Below, piece after piece: positions 1 to 9,676 of a stretch of DNA of 53,660 nucleotides. Under the pieces are notes generated by a model that was given only the letters and a program-made list of their open reading frames with translations, was not told where the DNA came from and ran no database searches. Source of the DNA: Pseudomonadota bacterium. GTDB taxonomy: Bacteria > Bdellovibrionota > Bacteriovoracia > Bacteriovoracales > Bacteriovoracaceae. Both the position numbers and the translations under genes were made by a program. The stretch spans positions 1 to 53,660 of the forward strand of contig JAIYDC010000018.1 of NCBI GenBank assembly GCA_027487685.1, in the 5' to 3' direction. How positions within the stretch are numbered: position 1 is the stretch's first letter; each line of letters begins with the position of its first letter.

Positions 1-80
1 CATCTCGAACCTGGAAGTCAAGCTCACTTGCGGCGAAGGTAGTGCCAGGGGAACTTGGTGTCAGAATAGCAAGATGCACC
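1..80 (+). rRNA. rrf: 5S ribosomal RNA, 3' part (cut by window start)
   Basis: The first 80 bases match the second half of a bacterial 5S rRNA: CATCTCGAACCTGGAAGT at the start corresponds to the conserved loop B/C region, GCGGCGAAGGTAGTG is the loop D/E region, and CAGGGGAA...AGAATAGCAAGATGC is the 3' arm. The 5' part lies outside the window, so this is the end of an rRNA operon read on the plus strand. The exact 3' end is uncertain by a few bases. A strong terminator follows directly. Confidence 0.85.
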
Positions 81-90
81 CTCTATTTAT

Positions 91-119
91 AAAAAAGCCC
101 TCGAAAGAGGGCTTTTTTT
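91..119 (+). terminator. Rho-independent terminator of the rRNA operon
   Basis: The stem GCCCTC (97-102) pairs with GAGGGC (107-112) across a GAAA tetraloop. An A-run before it and a 7-T tract at 113-119 complete the terminator. It sits just past the 5S rRNA and separates that operon from ftsK. Confidence 0.92.
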
Positions 120-157
120 GCCCTTCTTTAATACATTGCGGTGCTTTTTTCAATAGC

Positions 158-186
158 TTGCACTTTGCTTTGCTGCTCCCTACAAT
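158..186 (+). promoter_or_regulatory. Sigma70-type promoter of ftsK, predicted leaderless
   Basis: TTGCAC (158-163), a 17-base spacer, then TACAAT (181-186). Transcription would begin about 7 bases after the -10 box, at or next to the ATG at 193. No Shine-Dalgarno sequence is present, so the mRNA is probably leaderless. The boxes are seen in the sequence; the start site is inferred. Confidence 0.65.
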
Positions 187-192
187 TTATGC

Positions 193-2604
193 ATGGATAA
201 AAAATCTCTCAAGCTTCAACTACTTTTACTCTTCGTAATTACCTGCCTGAACTTAGTCTATTTTTATTACAAAGATAATCTGCCAGATCATTACTATCAG
301 ATTTCATATCAGAATGAATCGATTGGAATGGTGAGCTATTGGTTTTTTAGTGCCTTGGCAAATTTTGGTTATTGGTGCGGAATTTGGATTACATTGTCAT
401 TTTTAATTTTTGCTCTATTTCAATCTTTTGTTTTCAACAAGAATCCCGTTCACAAGAATCAGTTGGTCATACTTCTGCTTCTGCCCCTTACAATTGGCCT
501 TTGCTATTTCGCCTTCCCTGAGACATTGGGTGAAGGTTTGTTTCATCTTATTGAGGAGCATTTAAGCAAGCAAGCGATCGCTTTGAGCTCGGTCCTCTTG
601 AGTGTAAGTCTTTTCTATCTTGTATCAGAGCAAACATTCTATCAGTTTTGGTCTTGGATTTGGGTCTGTTGTCTCAACTTCCTTACTTCCTTCAAGGAAT
701 TTCAATATAGATCATTAGACTTCAGTAATATTTCTAAGCCATTCCACAATCTAGCTGGTTTTTTGTTTAATTTACCTTTAGCTTTCAAGAAGAGATCGGA
801 TATCTCTTCCAATACTTTATCAGAGTCTCTTGTCGAATTTGCGCAGCCGGTCTTGAGAGCACCCAAATTCGTTAGAGGGAAGAGGACAGATTCAACGAAG
901 GGAGTTGGAAGTGGAATCATTGCACGTGAAGAAACCTATGAACGGGTAGGTGTATCTGAGTTTGATTCTGACTTGGTTGAGACGGAGTCAATTCCATCGG
1001 GCCATATTGACGATAGCTTTGAAGACTTTAATGATACGTTAGAAGATGAAGAGTTTCAAGATAAGGATCACTCAGCAGATCCAATACATGCTTTGAAAGA
1101 GGCTTTCTTTGATACTGACGAGTTGATCAGCTGCCTGAAGCCGAAGAATCAAACAAATAAAACAGTGGACCCCTCGGATAATTATTTTACAACGATTGCT
1201 CGCGCAATAGAAGAAAAGCTCAAAGAATTCCATATCAGTTCTAGTGTCATAAACGTTCTAAAAGGACCAGTAGTTGATACTTTTGAGCTTGAGCTTGGCG
1301 CAGGGGTTAAGGTCGCAGGGGTTACGAATAGAGTTGACGACCTTTCGCTTGCCCTCATGGGCGCACCTATAAGAATGGTTTATCCCATGAAAGGTAAGTC
1401 TACTATCGGAATCGAGGTGCCTCGTAACCCTCGTGACGTCATCTATCTCGATGAAGTCTTGAGGGCTCCGAATTTTAGTAATTCGATGTTTAAGCTTCCG
1501 ATTGCCATGGGTAAAGATGCTTATGGTGACGCTGCTGTAATAGATCTCGCAGCGACTCCTCATTTATTGGTTGCGGGCACGACCGGGGCCGGTAAATCAG
1601 TCTTCATCAATACACTTTTAGTCTCTTTGATAATCAAATTTTCCCCGAAAAAGCTACGTCTTATTATGCTAGACCCGAAGCAGCTCGAGTTAGCACTTTA
1701 TCAACGCCTACCTCATCTTATAATGCCAGTCGTGACTGATGCCTCGATTGCATCAGCTGCACTTCTTTGGGTCATCGATGAAATGGAAAGGCGGTACTCA
1801 CTGCTTAGAGATTTTGGTGTAAAAAACATAGAGGGCTTCAACAAAAAGGTCGTCGGGGCAGGAACCGATCTCACCTGTAGGATTAACAAATATTATGCCG
1901 ATGCAGTGGTTGAAGGATTTGAATTACCTTATCTTGTTGTGGTCGTTGATGAATTTGCAGATTTGATGCTTTCGAAATCTGGTAAAGCGATCGAAACGTC
2001 TATATCTAGATTAGCAGCGAAGGCCCGAGCTTCAGGAATTCATATAGTACTTGCTACTCAGCGCCCATCTACAGACATTATTACAGGCGTAATCAAGGCA
2101 AATTTCCCTACACGAGTCGCGTTCAGAGTTTTCACTAACATTGATTCAAGAGTCATACTTGATGGGATGGGTGCGGAGAAGCTTTTAGGTAAGGGTGATA
2201 TGCTTTTCAAGCAGGGTATAGACATTCTTCGTATGCACTCCGCGTACGTTAATGAGGATGAAATAGAAGCACTTGTCGATAAGTTGGCCACGCTTCCTGC
2301 ACAATACGATGAAGGAGCGATGGAATTCCTTGAGAGTAATGGGTCGGTTGATACTGATGTCGATGGAATGACAACTGATTCGGATGGAACAAATCTCAAA
2401 GATGACAAATATGAAGAAGCAGTAAAGTGTGTCGCGGCGCACAGGGTGGCAAGCGCTTCGTTTCTTCAAAGAAGATTAGGTGTTGGCTATAATCGAGCTG
2501 CAAATCTCATCGAAGAGATGGAGCGTCATGCTGTGGTCGGGCCGGCTCAAGGATCTAAGCCACGGAAAGTTTTGGTTCCTCCGCCGAGCGAGCTTGGTGG
2601 CTAA
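193..2604 (+). CDS. ftsK: DNA translocase FtsK
   Basis: Septum-anchored ATP-driven DNA pump that clears chromosome ends during division and activates XerCD/dif resolution (family knowledge). The 803 residues show several hydrophobic N-terminal membrane segments (about 1-160), then an acidic linker (about 240-310) shorter than in E. coli. The RecA-like motor follows, with Walker A GTTGAGKS at 462-469 and Walker B LVVVVDEFADL with D586/E587. The C-terminus (about 735-800) is a winged-helix gamma domain of the type that reads KOPS sites. The ATG at 193 lies 6 bases behind a good -10 box and has no ribosome-binding site. The gene stands alone between the rRNA terminator and the rpsB cluster. The long SpoIIIE-like motor supports the call strongly. 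Confidence 0.95.
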   Translation: MDKKSLKLQLLLLFVITCLNLVYFYYKDNLPDHYYQISYQNESIGMVSYWFFSALANFGYWCGIWITLSFLIFALFQSFVFNKNPVHKNQLVILLLLPLTIGLCYFAFPETLGEGLFHLIEEHLSKQAIALSSVLLSVSLFYLVSEQTFYQFWSWIWVCCLNFLTSFKEFQYRSLDFSNISKPFHNLAGFLFNLPLAFKKRSDISSNTLSESLVEFAQPVLRAPKFVRGKRTDSTKGVGSGIIAREETYERVGVSEFDSDLVETESIPSGHIDDSFEDFNDTLEDEEFQDKDHSADPIHALKEAFFDTDELISCLKPKNQTNKTVDPSDNYFTTIARAIEEKLKEFHISSSVINVLKGPVVDTFELELGAGVKVAGVTNRVDDLSLALMGAPIRMVYPMKGKSTIGIEVPRNPRDVIYLDEVLRAPNFSNSMFKLPIAMGKDAYGDAAVIDLAATPHLLVAGTTGAGKSVFINTLLVSLIIKFSPKKLRLIMLDPKQLELALYQRLPHLIMPVVTDASIASAALLWVIDEMERRYSLLRDFGVKNIEGFNKKVVGAGTDLTCRINKYYADAVVEGFELPYLVVVVDEFADLMLSKSGKAIETSISRLAAKARASGIHIVLATQRPSTDIITGVIKANFPTRVAFRVFTNIDSRVILDGMGAEKLLGKGDMLFKQGIDILRMHSAYVNEDEIEALVDKLATLPAQYDEGAMEFLESNGSVDTDVDGMTTDSDGTNLKDDKYEEAVKCVAAHRVASASFLQRRLGVGYNRAANLIEEMERHAVVGPAQGSKPRKVLVPPPSELGG

Positions 2605-2641
2605 AGTTATTTGAAGTGAATTGATGGGTTAGTAAGATTGG

Positions 2642-2670
2642 TTGACATGTCAACGCCTTGATTTCATTCT
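2642..2670 (+). promoter_or_regulatory. Possible promoter of the rpsB-tsf operon
   Basis: A perfect -35 hexamer TTGACA (2642-2647) lies in the 213-base gap before rpsB. At a 17-base spacing the -10 is poor (CATTCT, 2665-2670). It would give a leader of about 140 bases, which contains the structured region described separately. Confidence 0.4.
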
Positions 2671-2699
2671 CAAAAATCTTGCTCTAAGCGAGTCGGCGT

Positions 2700-2817
2700 G
2701 CTATTTACACAGAACCATTAAAATACTGTCCCTAAAGGACAAATCTAATCACTTTATTTGGTTGGTCCATCATATCGGTGGCTGAAAGTGATTCGATGCA
2801 ACCACCAAGGAGCTTTC
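2700..2817 (+). promoter_or_regulatory. Structured rpsB leader, candidate ribosomal protein S2 autoregulatory RNA
   Basis: The untranslated region before rpsB carries a perfect 9-bp long-range stem: AATCACTTT (2747-2755) with AAAGTGATT (2785-2793). Upstream is a small hairpin TGTCC/GGACA around 2727-2741. GGTTG (2760-2764) can pair with CAACC (2799-2803), and GGTGG (2777-2781) with CCACC (2802-2806). These are mutually exclusive and lie next to the ribosome-binding site AAGGAG (2807-2812). S2 is known to repress its own mRNA through leader structures in several bacterial groups; applying that here is inference. Confidence 0.5.
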
Positions 2818-3606
2818 ATGTCTAAGTTAAACGTCAAGCAACTGCTTGAGGCCGGCGCCCACTTCGGTCACCAAACACATAAGTGGAACCCAAAGATGAA
2901 GAAATATGTCTATGGAGAGCGTAATGGTATTTACATTATCGATCTACAGCAGACGCTTCCTATGGCCGAAAAAGCTTATGAATTCCTGAAGAAAACAGCT
3001 CAGCAAGGTAAGTCTGTTCTTTTCGTAGGAACAAAACGTCAAGCAGCCGACATGGTTAAGAAAACGGCTGAAGATTGTGGCTCTTTCCATGTTACTTCTC
3101 GCTGGCTTGGCGGAATGCTTACAAATTATAAAACGATTGCTCTTTCGATCGACAAGCTTCGGAAGGTTGAGAAGATGAAAGAGAATGGAGACTTTAAACT
3201 CCTAACAAAGAAAGAGCAGTCTAATTTAGAGAAAGAAGTTGAAAAACTTGAAAAAAACCTCGGCGGCATCAAGAACATGAGAAAGTTGCCTGGCGCAATT
3301 TTTATCATTGATCCGAATAATGAACACATTGCAGTTAAAGAAGCGAACGTTCTGGGAATTCCTGTCGTGGCAGTAACTGATACCAACTGTGATCCAACGG
3401 GAGTTGATTTCGTTGTACCTGGTAACGACGATGCCCTTAAGTCCATCACTCTTTTCCTCGATTACTTCTCTAACGCTATCGTTGAAGGTGGCTCAAAAGC
3501 GCGCAAGGATGCCGGTGAAGAGTCTGGCCGGGATATGGATCTTGAGACCGAAATCCTTGCTAAATATGAGAAGGATATCGATCTTCAAGGTGAAGAAGAC
3601 GCTTAA
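2818..3606 (+). CDS. rpsB: 30S ribosomal protein S2
   Basis: Structural protein of the small ribosomal subunit, needed for S1 binding. The start is the ATG at 2818, giving 262 residues that open MSKLNVKQLLEAGAHFGHQT, the canonical S2 N-terminus. It has AAGGAG six bases upstream. An in-frame upstream TTG at 2758 would add 20 unrelated residues and is not used. Family signatures include HFGHQTHKWNPKMKKYVYG near the start and the IFIIDPNNEHIAVKEAN segment in the second half. The acidic C-terminal tail is normal. It is first gene of the rpsB-tsf pair, with tsf 29 bases downstream. Confidence 0.97.
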   Translation: MSKLNVKQLLEAGAHFGHQTHKWNPKMKKYVYGERNGIYIIDLQQTLPMAEKAYEFLKKTAQQGKSVLFVGTKRQAADMVKKTAEDCGSFHVTSRWLGGMLTNYKTIALSIDKLRKVEKMKENGDFKLLTKKEQSNLEKEVEKLEKNLGGIKNMRKLPGAIFIIDPNNEHIAVKEANVLGIPVVAVTDTNCDPTGVDFVVPGNDDALKSITLFLDYFSNAIVEGGSKARKDAGEESGRDMDLETEILAKYEKDIDLQGEEDA

Positions 3607-3635
3607 TTTTTTAACTTTAGATAAGGATACCTACC

Positions 3636-4553
3636 ATGGCATATACAGCTGCTGATGTAAAAAACCTGCGTGAAACAACTGGCGCTGGAATGATGGATTG
3701 TAAAAAAGCCCTCGACGAGACTGGTGATTTCCAGAAAGCCGTGGACTACCTCCGGGCAAAAGGTCTTGCTGCCGCTGCTAAGAAGCAGTCTCGAGTTGCC
3801 GCTGAAGGAATCATTGCCGTAGCAGTTAAGGGAAAACTAGCTTCGCTAGTAGAAGTCAATTGTGAGACTGACTTCGTGGCAAAGAATGATGCATTCCAAG
3901 CCTTCGCGAGCTCAGCTGCAAACGTCGCTGTAGATGCGCATTTGAAGTCAGTTGATGCACTTCTTTCCTCAAAATCATCAAATGGTTTGACGATTAAGGA
4001 TAATATTTCAGAACTCACGATTAAAATTGGTGAGAAGATTGACGTGCGTAGGCTTGAGACTATGTCTCTCGATGGCCACGGGATGATTGGCTCTTACGTG
4101 CACTCGGGTAAGATTGGTGTCCTCACTCGCGTAGAGACGGACAAAGACCTTACTGGCCATGAAGGCTTCCGTGAGCTTGTTAAAGATCTTTGTATGCAAA
4201 TAGCGGCAGCAGATCCGAAGTTTTTGAATTCAAGTGAAATTGACGAGACTTACAAGGCAAAAGAAGCGGAGATTTACGCTGCTCAGCTTCGCGAGCAAGG
4301 TAAAGCTGAAGCAATGATACCGAACATCGTTAAAGGCAAGCTTAACAAACTAGCTTCTGAGGTTTGTCTTTATGAGCAGTCTTTTGTTAAAGATACCGAC
4401 ACTACTGTAGGTAAGCTGATAGAGAAAGTGGCTAAGGACGCGGGCGCTTCAATCAAGGTGACAAAATTCATTAAGCTGAACCTTGGTGAAGGAATCGAAA
4501 AGAAATCTGAGAACTTCGCCGAAGAGATCGCCAAACTTACCGGGAAGAACTAA
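3636..4553 (+). CDS. tsf: Elongation factor Ts
   Basis: Guanine-nucleotide exchange factor that reloads EF-Tu with GTP in the cytoplasm. The 305 residues begin with the UBA-like domain, including the family signature LRETTGAGMMDCKKALDETGD (the TGAGMMDCK core). Next is the VEVNCETDFVAKND motif of the core dimerisation domain, around residue 70. Length is normal for the long proteobacterial form. A ribosome-binding site AAGGAT precedes the ATG. It is cotranscribed with rpsB and ended by the terminator at 4572-4605. Confidence 0.97.
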   Translation: MAYTAADVKNLRETTGAGMMDCKKALDETGDFQKAVDYLRAKGLAAAAKKQSRVAAEGIIAVAVKGKLASLVEVNCETDFVAKNDAFQAFASSAANVAVDAHLKSVDALLSSKSSNGLTIKDNISELTIKIGEKIDVRRLETMSLDGHGMIGSYVHSGKIGVLTRVETDKDLTGHEGFRELVKDLCMQIAAADPKFLNSSEIDETYKAKEAEIYAAQLREQGKAEAMIPNIVKGKLNKLASEVCLYEQSFVKDTDTTVGKLIEKVAKDAGASIKVTKFIKLNLGEGIEKKSENFAEEIAKLTGKN

Positions 4554-4564
4554 TCCCAATCTAG

Positions 4565-5329
<765 letters not shown>

Positions 5330-5342
5330 GGAGAATCAGATT

Positions 5343-5900
5343 ATGATAAAAGAGCTGAAGCCTATACTTGACGACCATATGAACAAGGCAGTCAAGGCAC
5401 TCCAAAATCAGATGACGAAGGTGAGAACAGGGCGTGCAAGCGCAGCTGTTCTTGATGGAATTTCGGTTGATTATTACGGCACTCCAACTCCTATAAAAAA
5501 TCTGGGTCAGATATCAACCCCTGAGGCTCGACTCCTGCAAATTCAGCCATTCGATAAGTCTGCAATCGGGGCTATTGAGAAGTCTATTCTTGCTGCCAAT
5601 ATTGGCCTTACTCCTGGCAATGATGGGAACTTGATCCGGATACAGTTTCCTGCACTCACTGAGGACAAACGAAAATCCTTTGTAAAGGATGTAAAAAAGT
5701 TGGGTGAGGATGCGAAGGTTGCGATCCGCAATATTCGCAGAGAACAGAACGATAAAGTTAAAATTGCTGAAAAGGATAAGAAAGTATCCGAGGACGAATC
5801 GAAGAAGATCCAAGAAGAGATTCAGAAGATCACCGATAATTTTATCAAAGAAGTTGATAAGGTTGTCGACGCTAAAGAGAAAGAGCTCTTAACCGTTTAA
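5343..5900 (+). CDS. frr: Ribosome recycling factor
   Basis: Splits post-termination ribosomes together with EF-G. The 185 residues are exactly the family length. Diagnostic segments are KVRTGRASAAVLDGI (about 26-40), VDYYGTPTPIKNLGQIS and the C-terminal basic helix VKKLGEDAKVAIRNIRREQND. An AAGGAG ribosome-binding site lies before the ATG. It is in the pyrH-frr-uppS-cdsA-rseP run, with 7 bases to uppS. Confidence 0.97.
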   Translation: MIKELKPILDDHMNKAVKALQNQMTKVRTGRASAAVLDGISVDYYGTPTPIKNLGQISTPEARLLQIQPFDKSAIGAIEKSILAANIGLTPGNDGNLIRIQFPALTEDKRKSFVKDVKKLGEDAKVAIRNIRREQNDKVKIAEKDKKVSEDESKKIQEEIQKITDNFIKEVDKVVDAKEKELLTV

Positions 5901-5907
5901 GGTTTCT

Positions 5908-6669
5908 ATGTCTGTTATTAAGCATGTTGCCATTATTATGGACGGGAATGGACGCTGGGCAAAAAGGCGTGTTCGTCCCCGGATATGGGGGCACGTTCGC
6001 GGATCATCAGTGGTATCTGATATCGTTCGATCTGCTGATGACCTTGGACTCAGGGCCTTGACCATGTACGCTTTTTCTACAGAAAATTGGTCTCGTCCCC
6101 TAGAAGAAGTTTCGACTCTTTTCAGATTACTGAGAAAGTTTATTATTAAGGAAAAGTCGCGAATTCTTGAAAATAACATTAAGTTTCGCGTTATCGGTGA
6201 ACTCCAATCATTGCCTCCGGAGACGGTTGACCTCATCAACGATATTGAAACTTTGACCTCAAAAGCCACAGGTCTTAATCTTACTTTTGCATTTAATTAT
6301 GGTGGCCGAGCCGAGATCCTAAGGGCAGTAAACACTTTTCAAATCACTAACCCAGAACGTCTTATGACTGAGGCGGATCTTAATGAACTCATGTACCGAC
6401 CAGAGACCGGTGATGTTGACCTTATGATTCGGACTGGGGGAGAGCAAAGAATATCTAACTTCCTACTTTGGCAGATGGCATACGCGGAGATGTATTTTAC
6501 TCCAACGAAATGGCCAGATTTTACCTCCCGTGAGTTTTGTAAGATTATTGAACATGTCTCTTGCCGTGAACGGCGGTTTGGAAGCGTTTGCGGTCAAGAG
6601 GCTTTGAATGCTTCCGTTGAAAGAGCGGAGACTAACAAGTCCGCTTTTTTCCAGGGAGTTGTCCTCTAA
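5908..6669 (+). CDS. uppS: Undecaprenyl diphosphate synthase (cis-prenyltransferase)
   Basis: Condenses isopentenyl diphosphate onto farnesyl diphosphate in cis to make the C55 carrier lipid for peptidoglycan and O-antigen. The 253 residues carry the catalytic motif [13 protein letters not shown] with Asp12, the [11 protein letters not shown] motif, FNYGGRAEI, and the C-terminal [19 protein letters not shown] signature. Its stop codon overlaps the cdsA ATG (TAATG). dxr, often located beside uppS, is not here. Confidence 0.96.
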   Translation: MSVIKHVAIIMDGNGRWAKRRVRPRIWGHVRGSSVVSDIVRSADDLGLRALTMYAFSTENWSRPLEEVSTLFRLLRKFIIKEKSRILENNIKFRVIGELQSLPPETVDLINDIETLTSKATGLNLTFAFNYGGRAEILRAVNTFQITNPERLMTEADLNELMYRPETGDVDLMIRTGGEQRISNFLLWQMAYAEMYFTPTKWPDFTSREFCKIIEHVSCRERRFGSVCGQEALNASVERAETNKSAFFQGVVL

Positions 6670-7490
6670 TGTCGAACAACACGATTAGAATTTTATCTGG
6701 TGTATTGCTTCTTGGCCTAGTTGGGGCTTGTCTTTACATGGGTCAGAGAACGAGCCTGCTCGCCATTGGTGCTATCGGTCCGCTTATCATAGATGAGATT
6801 ATAACGAATTTTTACCATCAACGCCGTATCTCCATTCGCTATGTCTCTGCTCAGGGCTTGTATCTGGTGTGCTATTGGTTCTTTAATTTTTATCAAATCA
6901 GCCAATCGTCCTTCAGTTTTTGGATATCTGCAGGTGTAGTTTTGAACTTTCTTCTCTTCCTCTATTTGTTTATCGTTTATCGCAAATCTGAAATATTACT
7001 TCGTGTCTTTCGCGCAACCTCTTGGGGCGCGGGCTTTTTTGTTGTAATTCCTATGATTTGCCTTGGGTACATTATTCATTTCCCGAACTGGCTTCTTCTC
7101 TTCGTGGGTTTGATCATCCTCAATTTTATGGTTGATACCGCTGCTTACTTCACAGGCAAAAAGTTTGGCCGGCATAAGCTTTGGGAAGCCGTGAGTCCGA
7201 AAAAAACTATTGAGGGCTTGATTGGTGGTGTTTTTTTCTCAGTGCTTGCGACGAGCATCTATTGGAATTTCTTTATTGAAGAGATCACGATGCTTACTGT
7301 TTTCTTTTTCACGATCGTCGCCTGCTGCTCACAGCTGGGCGACCTCGCTCAGTCAAAGCTTAAACGACAGTTCGAGATCAAGGACAGTTCTTCCCTGATC
7401 CCTGGGCACGGTGGAGTTTACGACCGGGTAGATAGTTTAATGTTTGTAGCACCACTTTATGCGTTCTATCTGATGGCGAACTTCCGCTAA
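6669..7490 (+). CDS. cdsA: Phosphatidate cytidylyltransferase
   Basis: Integral membrane enzyme making CDP-diacylglycerol from phosphatidate and CTP, the precursor of all phospholipids and the substrate of PssA encoded further down this cluster. The 273 residues contain about seven to eight hydrophobic segments. The CdsA signature lies in the second half: [12 protein letters not shown], then [20 protein letters not shown] and [13 protein letters not shown] with the metal-binding acidic residues. It overlaps uppS by one base and is followed after 8 bases by rseP. Confidence 0.95.
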   Translation: MSNNTIRILSGVLLLGLVGACLYMGQRTSLLAIGAIGPLIIDEIITNFYHQRRISIRYVSAQGLYLVCYWFFNFYQISQSSFSFWISAGVVLNFLLFLYLFIVYRKSEILLRVFRATSWGAGFFVVIPMICLGYIIHFPNWLLLFVGLIILNFMVDTAAYFTGKKFGRHKLWEAVSPKKTIEGLIGGVFFSVLATSIYWNFFIEEITMLTVFFFTIVACCSQLGDLAQSKLKRQFEIKDSSSLIPGHGGVYDRVDSLMFVAPLYAFYLMANFR

Positions 7491-7498
7491 GGGAAAGT

Positions 7499-9049
7499 AT
7501 GTTTGAAAAAATTGTAATATTTGTTGTTTTCCTCGGACCACTCATTTTTTTTCACGAGCTAGGTCACTTTTTTTTCGCTCGCTTTTTTGGCGTACGAGTG
7601 GAGGTGTTTTCGATTGGGTTTGGGCCAAAAATCTTTAAGTTCCTCCGAAATGGAACTGAATATGCGATTTCGATCATCCCTCTTGGTGGTTACGTCAAAA
7701 TGTTCGGAGATGATCCTTTTTCTGAGACTCCTCTAAGTGAGGATGAGAAGAAGGTAGCCTTTAATCACAAAAGTAAGCACGCTCGTTTTTGGATCGTTGT
7801 TGGTGGGCCTCTGGCCAATCTTGCTCTTGCTTACTTCCTCTATGTTGGTCTCTTAGTCGGCGGCGAGAAAGTGCCTGAAACCAAGGTTGGTATCGTTGCT
7901 GAAAAGTCTACTCTTTATGAGAAGGGTCTTCGCACGGGCGATATTCTTGTTGGTATTAACGATGAAAAAGTCATGAGCTTTGATGACCTAAATATAAAGG
8001 GGTCGAAGGTTGAAACAATCAAAGTGAGGCGTAATCAGGATATTATCGATATTTCCGTCGGCATGCAGCTCGAACCCTTTATTAATCAATTTGTAGAAAT
8101 CGTCTCGCTTGTCAAAAAGCCTGTTTATGTTACTCGGACAGGTGAGCGCTTCTTGGTTAGCCTAGAAAAAAATCCTACCGAATTTGATCACTCGATTGAA
8201 GAACTTTCTACTCGTTTCATGGGTAAAGCATTCCTTTATAGGGTTTTAGATACATCCAGCGTTATCGCGATAGACCCAAAAACGGAGAGTGAACTCGTAG
8301 GCCTACCTGGTCAATCTCTTGAATTCATTCTCTCAAAGCTCGACTTCTTCTCGTTAGATCTTGTGGTCAGGAATGTCGTGATGTCGTCTCCCGCCGATAA
8401 GGCTCAGTTTAAGAAAGGAGATATTCTTTTAACTGTCAATGGCGTCCCACTGAAGAACTTTGAAGAACTCAGGCAGAATTTACAGGCAGTTCCAGATGGT
8501 AAGGAGGTTAAGGTCGAGGTCTTTTCTAACGGAACTAGAGTCACCAAAGTCTTAATCCCAGAGGTTCGTGAGATTGATAAGAAGAAAACTAAGATTATTG
8601 GAATTGAAAGTTCTGTTGAATTTATTCAGCCTAAGCTGATCATCGCTAAGGCCGAAGGTCTAGGAGACGCTCTTGGGGGGGGGCTGGTAAGAACTTGGGA
8701 TGGGATTGTTAAAACGTTTAATGGGTACAAAAAGCTTATCACCCGAGAAGTTTCGTTGAACAATATCGGCGGACCACTTGCAATCGGTAAAGTGGCTTCT
8801 GACTCACTCAACATAAGCCTATCGATGTTCTTTCGGCTCATGGCCATAATCAGCATAAACCTGGGCGTAATCAACCTCTTTCCGATTCCTGTGCTTGATG
8901 GGGGGCACATTATGTTCTTGCTTTTCGAGACCTTTAACGGTGGACCTCTTTCTCGGCGTAAACTAGAAATTGCTCAACGTTTTGGAGTGTCGATTCTTTT
9001 TTTGTTGATTTTTATTGCACTCTTTAACGACATTACTCGGTTGTTCTGA
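7499..9049 (+). CDS. rseP: Site-2 metalloprotease RseP with PDZ domains
   Basis: Inner-membrane zinc protease that cleaves anti-sigma factors and leftover signal peptides within the membrane. The 516 residues show the zinc motif HELGH (H19, E20, H23) in the first membrane segment and the second ligand motif PVLDGGH with D467. Two PDZ-like regions lie in the periplasmic part: about 125-190, and about 290-370 with SPADKAQFKKGDILLTVNG. It is some 60 residues longer than E. coli RseP; the extra length lies between the PDZ regions. The place after cdsA is the usual one. Its substrate cannot be read from the window. Confidence 0.93.
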   Translation: MFEKIVIFVVFLGPLIFFHELGHFFFARFFGVRVEVFSIGFGPKIFKFLRNGTEYAISIIPLGGYVKMFGDDPFSETPLSEDEKKVAFNHKSKHARFWIVVGGPLANLALAYFLYVGLLVGGEKVPETKVGIVAEKSTLYEKGLRTGDILVGINDEKVMSFDDLNIKGSKVETIKVRRNQDIIDISVGMQLEPFINQFVEIVSLVKKPVYVTRTGERFLVSLEKNPTEFDHSIEELSTRFMGKAFLYRVLDTSSVIAIDPKTESELVGLPGQSLEFILSKLDFFSLDLVVRNVVMSSPADKAQFKKGDILLTVNGVPLKNFEELRQNLQAVPDGKEVKVEVFSNGTRVTKVLIPEVREIDKKKTKIIGIESSVEFIQPKLIIAKAEGLGDALGGGLVRTWDGIVKTFNGYKKLITREVSLNNIGGPLAIGKVASDSLNISLSMFFRLMAIISINLGVINLFPIPVLDGGHIMFLLFETFNGGPLSRRKLEIAQRFGVSILFLLIFIALFNDITRLF

Positions 9050-9052
9050 CCT

Positions 9053-9676
9053 TTGAGTTTTTTATATGTGGATTCTTCGTACGACCTTTGCTTAGGCGTC
9101 TTGGATGACGAATTAAACTGGCTCGCCTATGAATCCCATTCTGGAGTGAAAGCATCTGCAATCATTCAGGAACGGACGGCGCTTCTTCTTGGGCAATTGG
9201 ATCTTAAAGCGGCTGATCTTTCAGGTGTGATAACCGTCAATGGGCCGGGCTTTTATACAGGTATCCGACTCATGGAAGGGTTTGCAAATGTGCTCGGCTT
9301 TTTTGGGGTACGAATTTTTTCTTTTTATTCTTATGACGTTCCTCTCTGGGCCGGACATTGTCATGGTACATGGTTTACGAAGGCATATCGGGGCGAGTAT
9401 TTTCTTTATACTTGGGAAGGAGATAGTTCATTCAAAAATCTCGTTTCATCGAGTGAACTACCTACTGCCCTGGCAAGCCTAAATGATCAATCATTCTTTA
9501 TTCATTCAGGAGCTTCGCTAGATTCGCTGAGTGCCTCACTGCTTTTGAACCCTATTTCGACGGCTGAATTGATCAGAGTTGCCCCGAAAAAGGTCTTTGC
9601 GGAAGTTCTAAAAGGTCGGGTCTGTGAACCGTATTACTTTCGCGCACCTGAGGATGAGTTTAAGGTCAATCCGTGA
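9053..9676 (+). CDS. tsaB: tRNA threonylcarbamoyladenosine biosynthesis protein TsaB-like
   Basis: TsaB is the ASKHA-fold partner that binds TsaD and TsaE for t6A modification of ANN-decoding tRNAs. The 207-residue product starts with a TTG codon (9053), giving MSFLYVDSSYDLCLGVL. This aligns with the family N-terminus, where a DTS/DSS motif opens the first strand. Residues about 62-80 (VNGPGFYTGIRLMEGFANVL) match the TsaB GPGSFTGLR signature. The C-terminal half is divergent. It begins 3 bases after rseP and overlaps the next gene (GTGA). TsaD and TsaE are not in the window. Confidence 0.8.
   Translation: MSFLYVDSSYDLCLGVLDDELNWLAYESHSGVKASAIIQERTALLLGQLDLKAADLSGVITVNGPGFYTGIRLMEGFANVLGFFGVRIFSFYSYDVPLWAGHCHGTWFTKAYRGEYFLYTWEGDSSFKNLVSSSELPTALASLNDQSFFIHSGASLDSLSASLLLNPISTAELIRVAPKKVFAEVLKGRVCEPYYFRAPEDEFKVNP

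Noticed and set aside
2758-2817. Upstream in-frame start for rpsB (TTG at 2758)
   Set aside because: The extension does not fit the family N-terminus and lies within the structured leader; AAGGAG sits at the right distance from ATG 2818.
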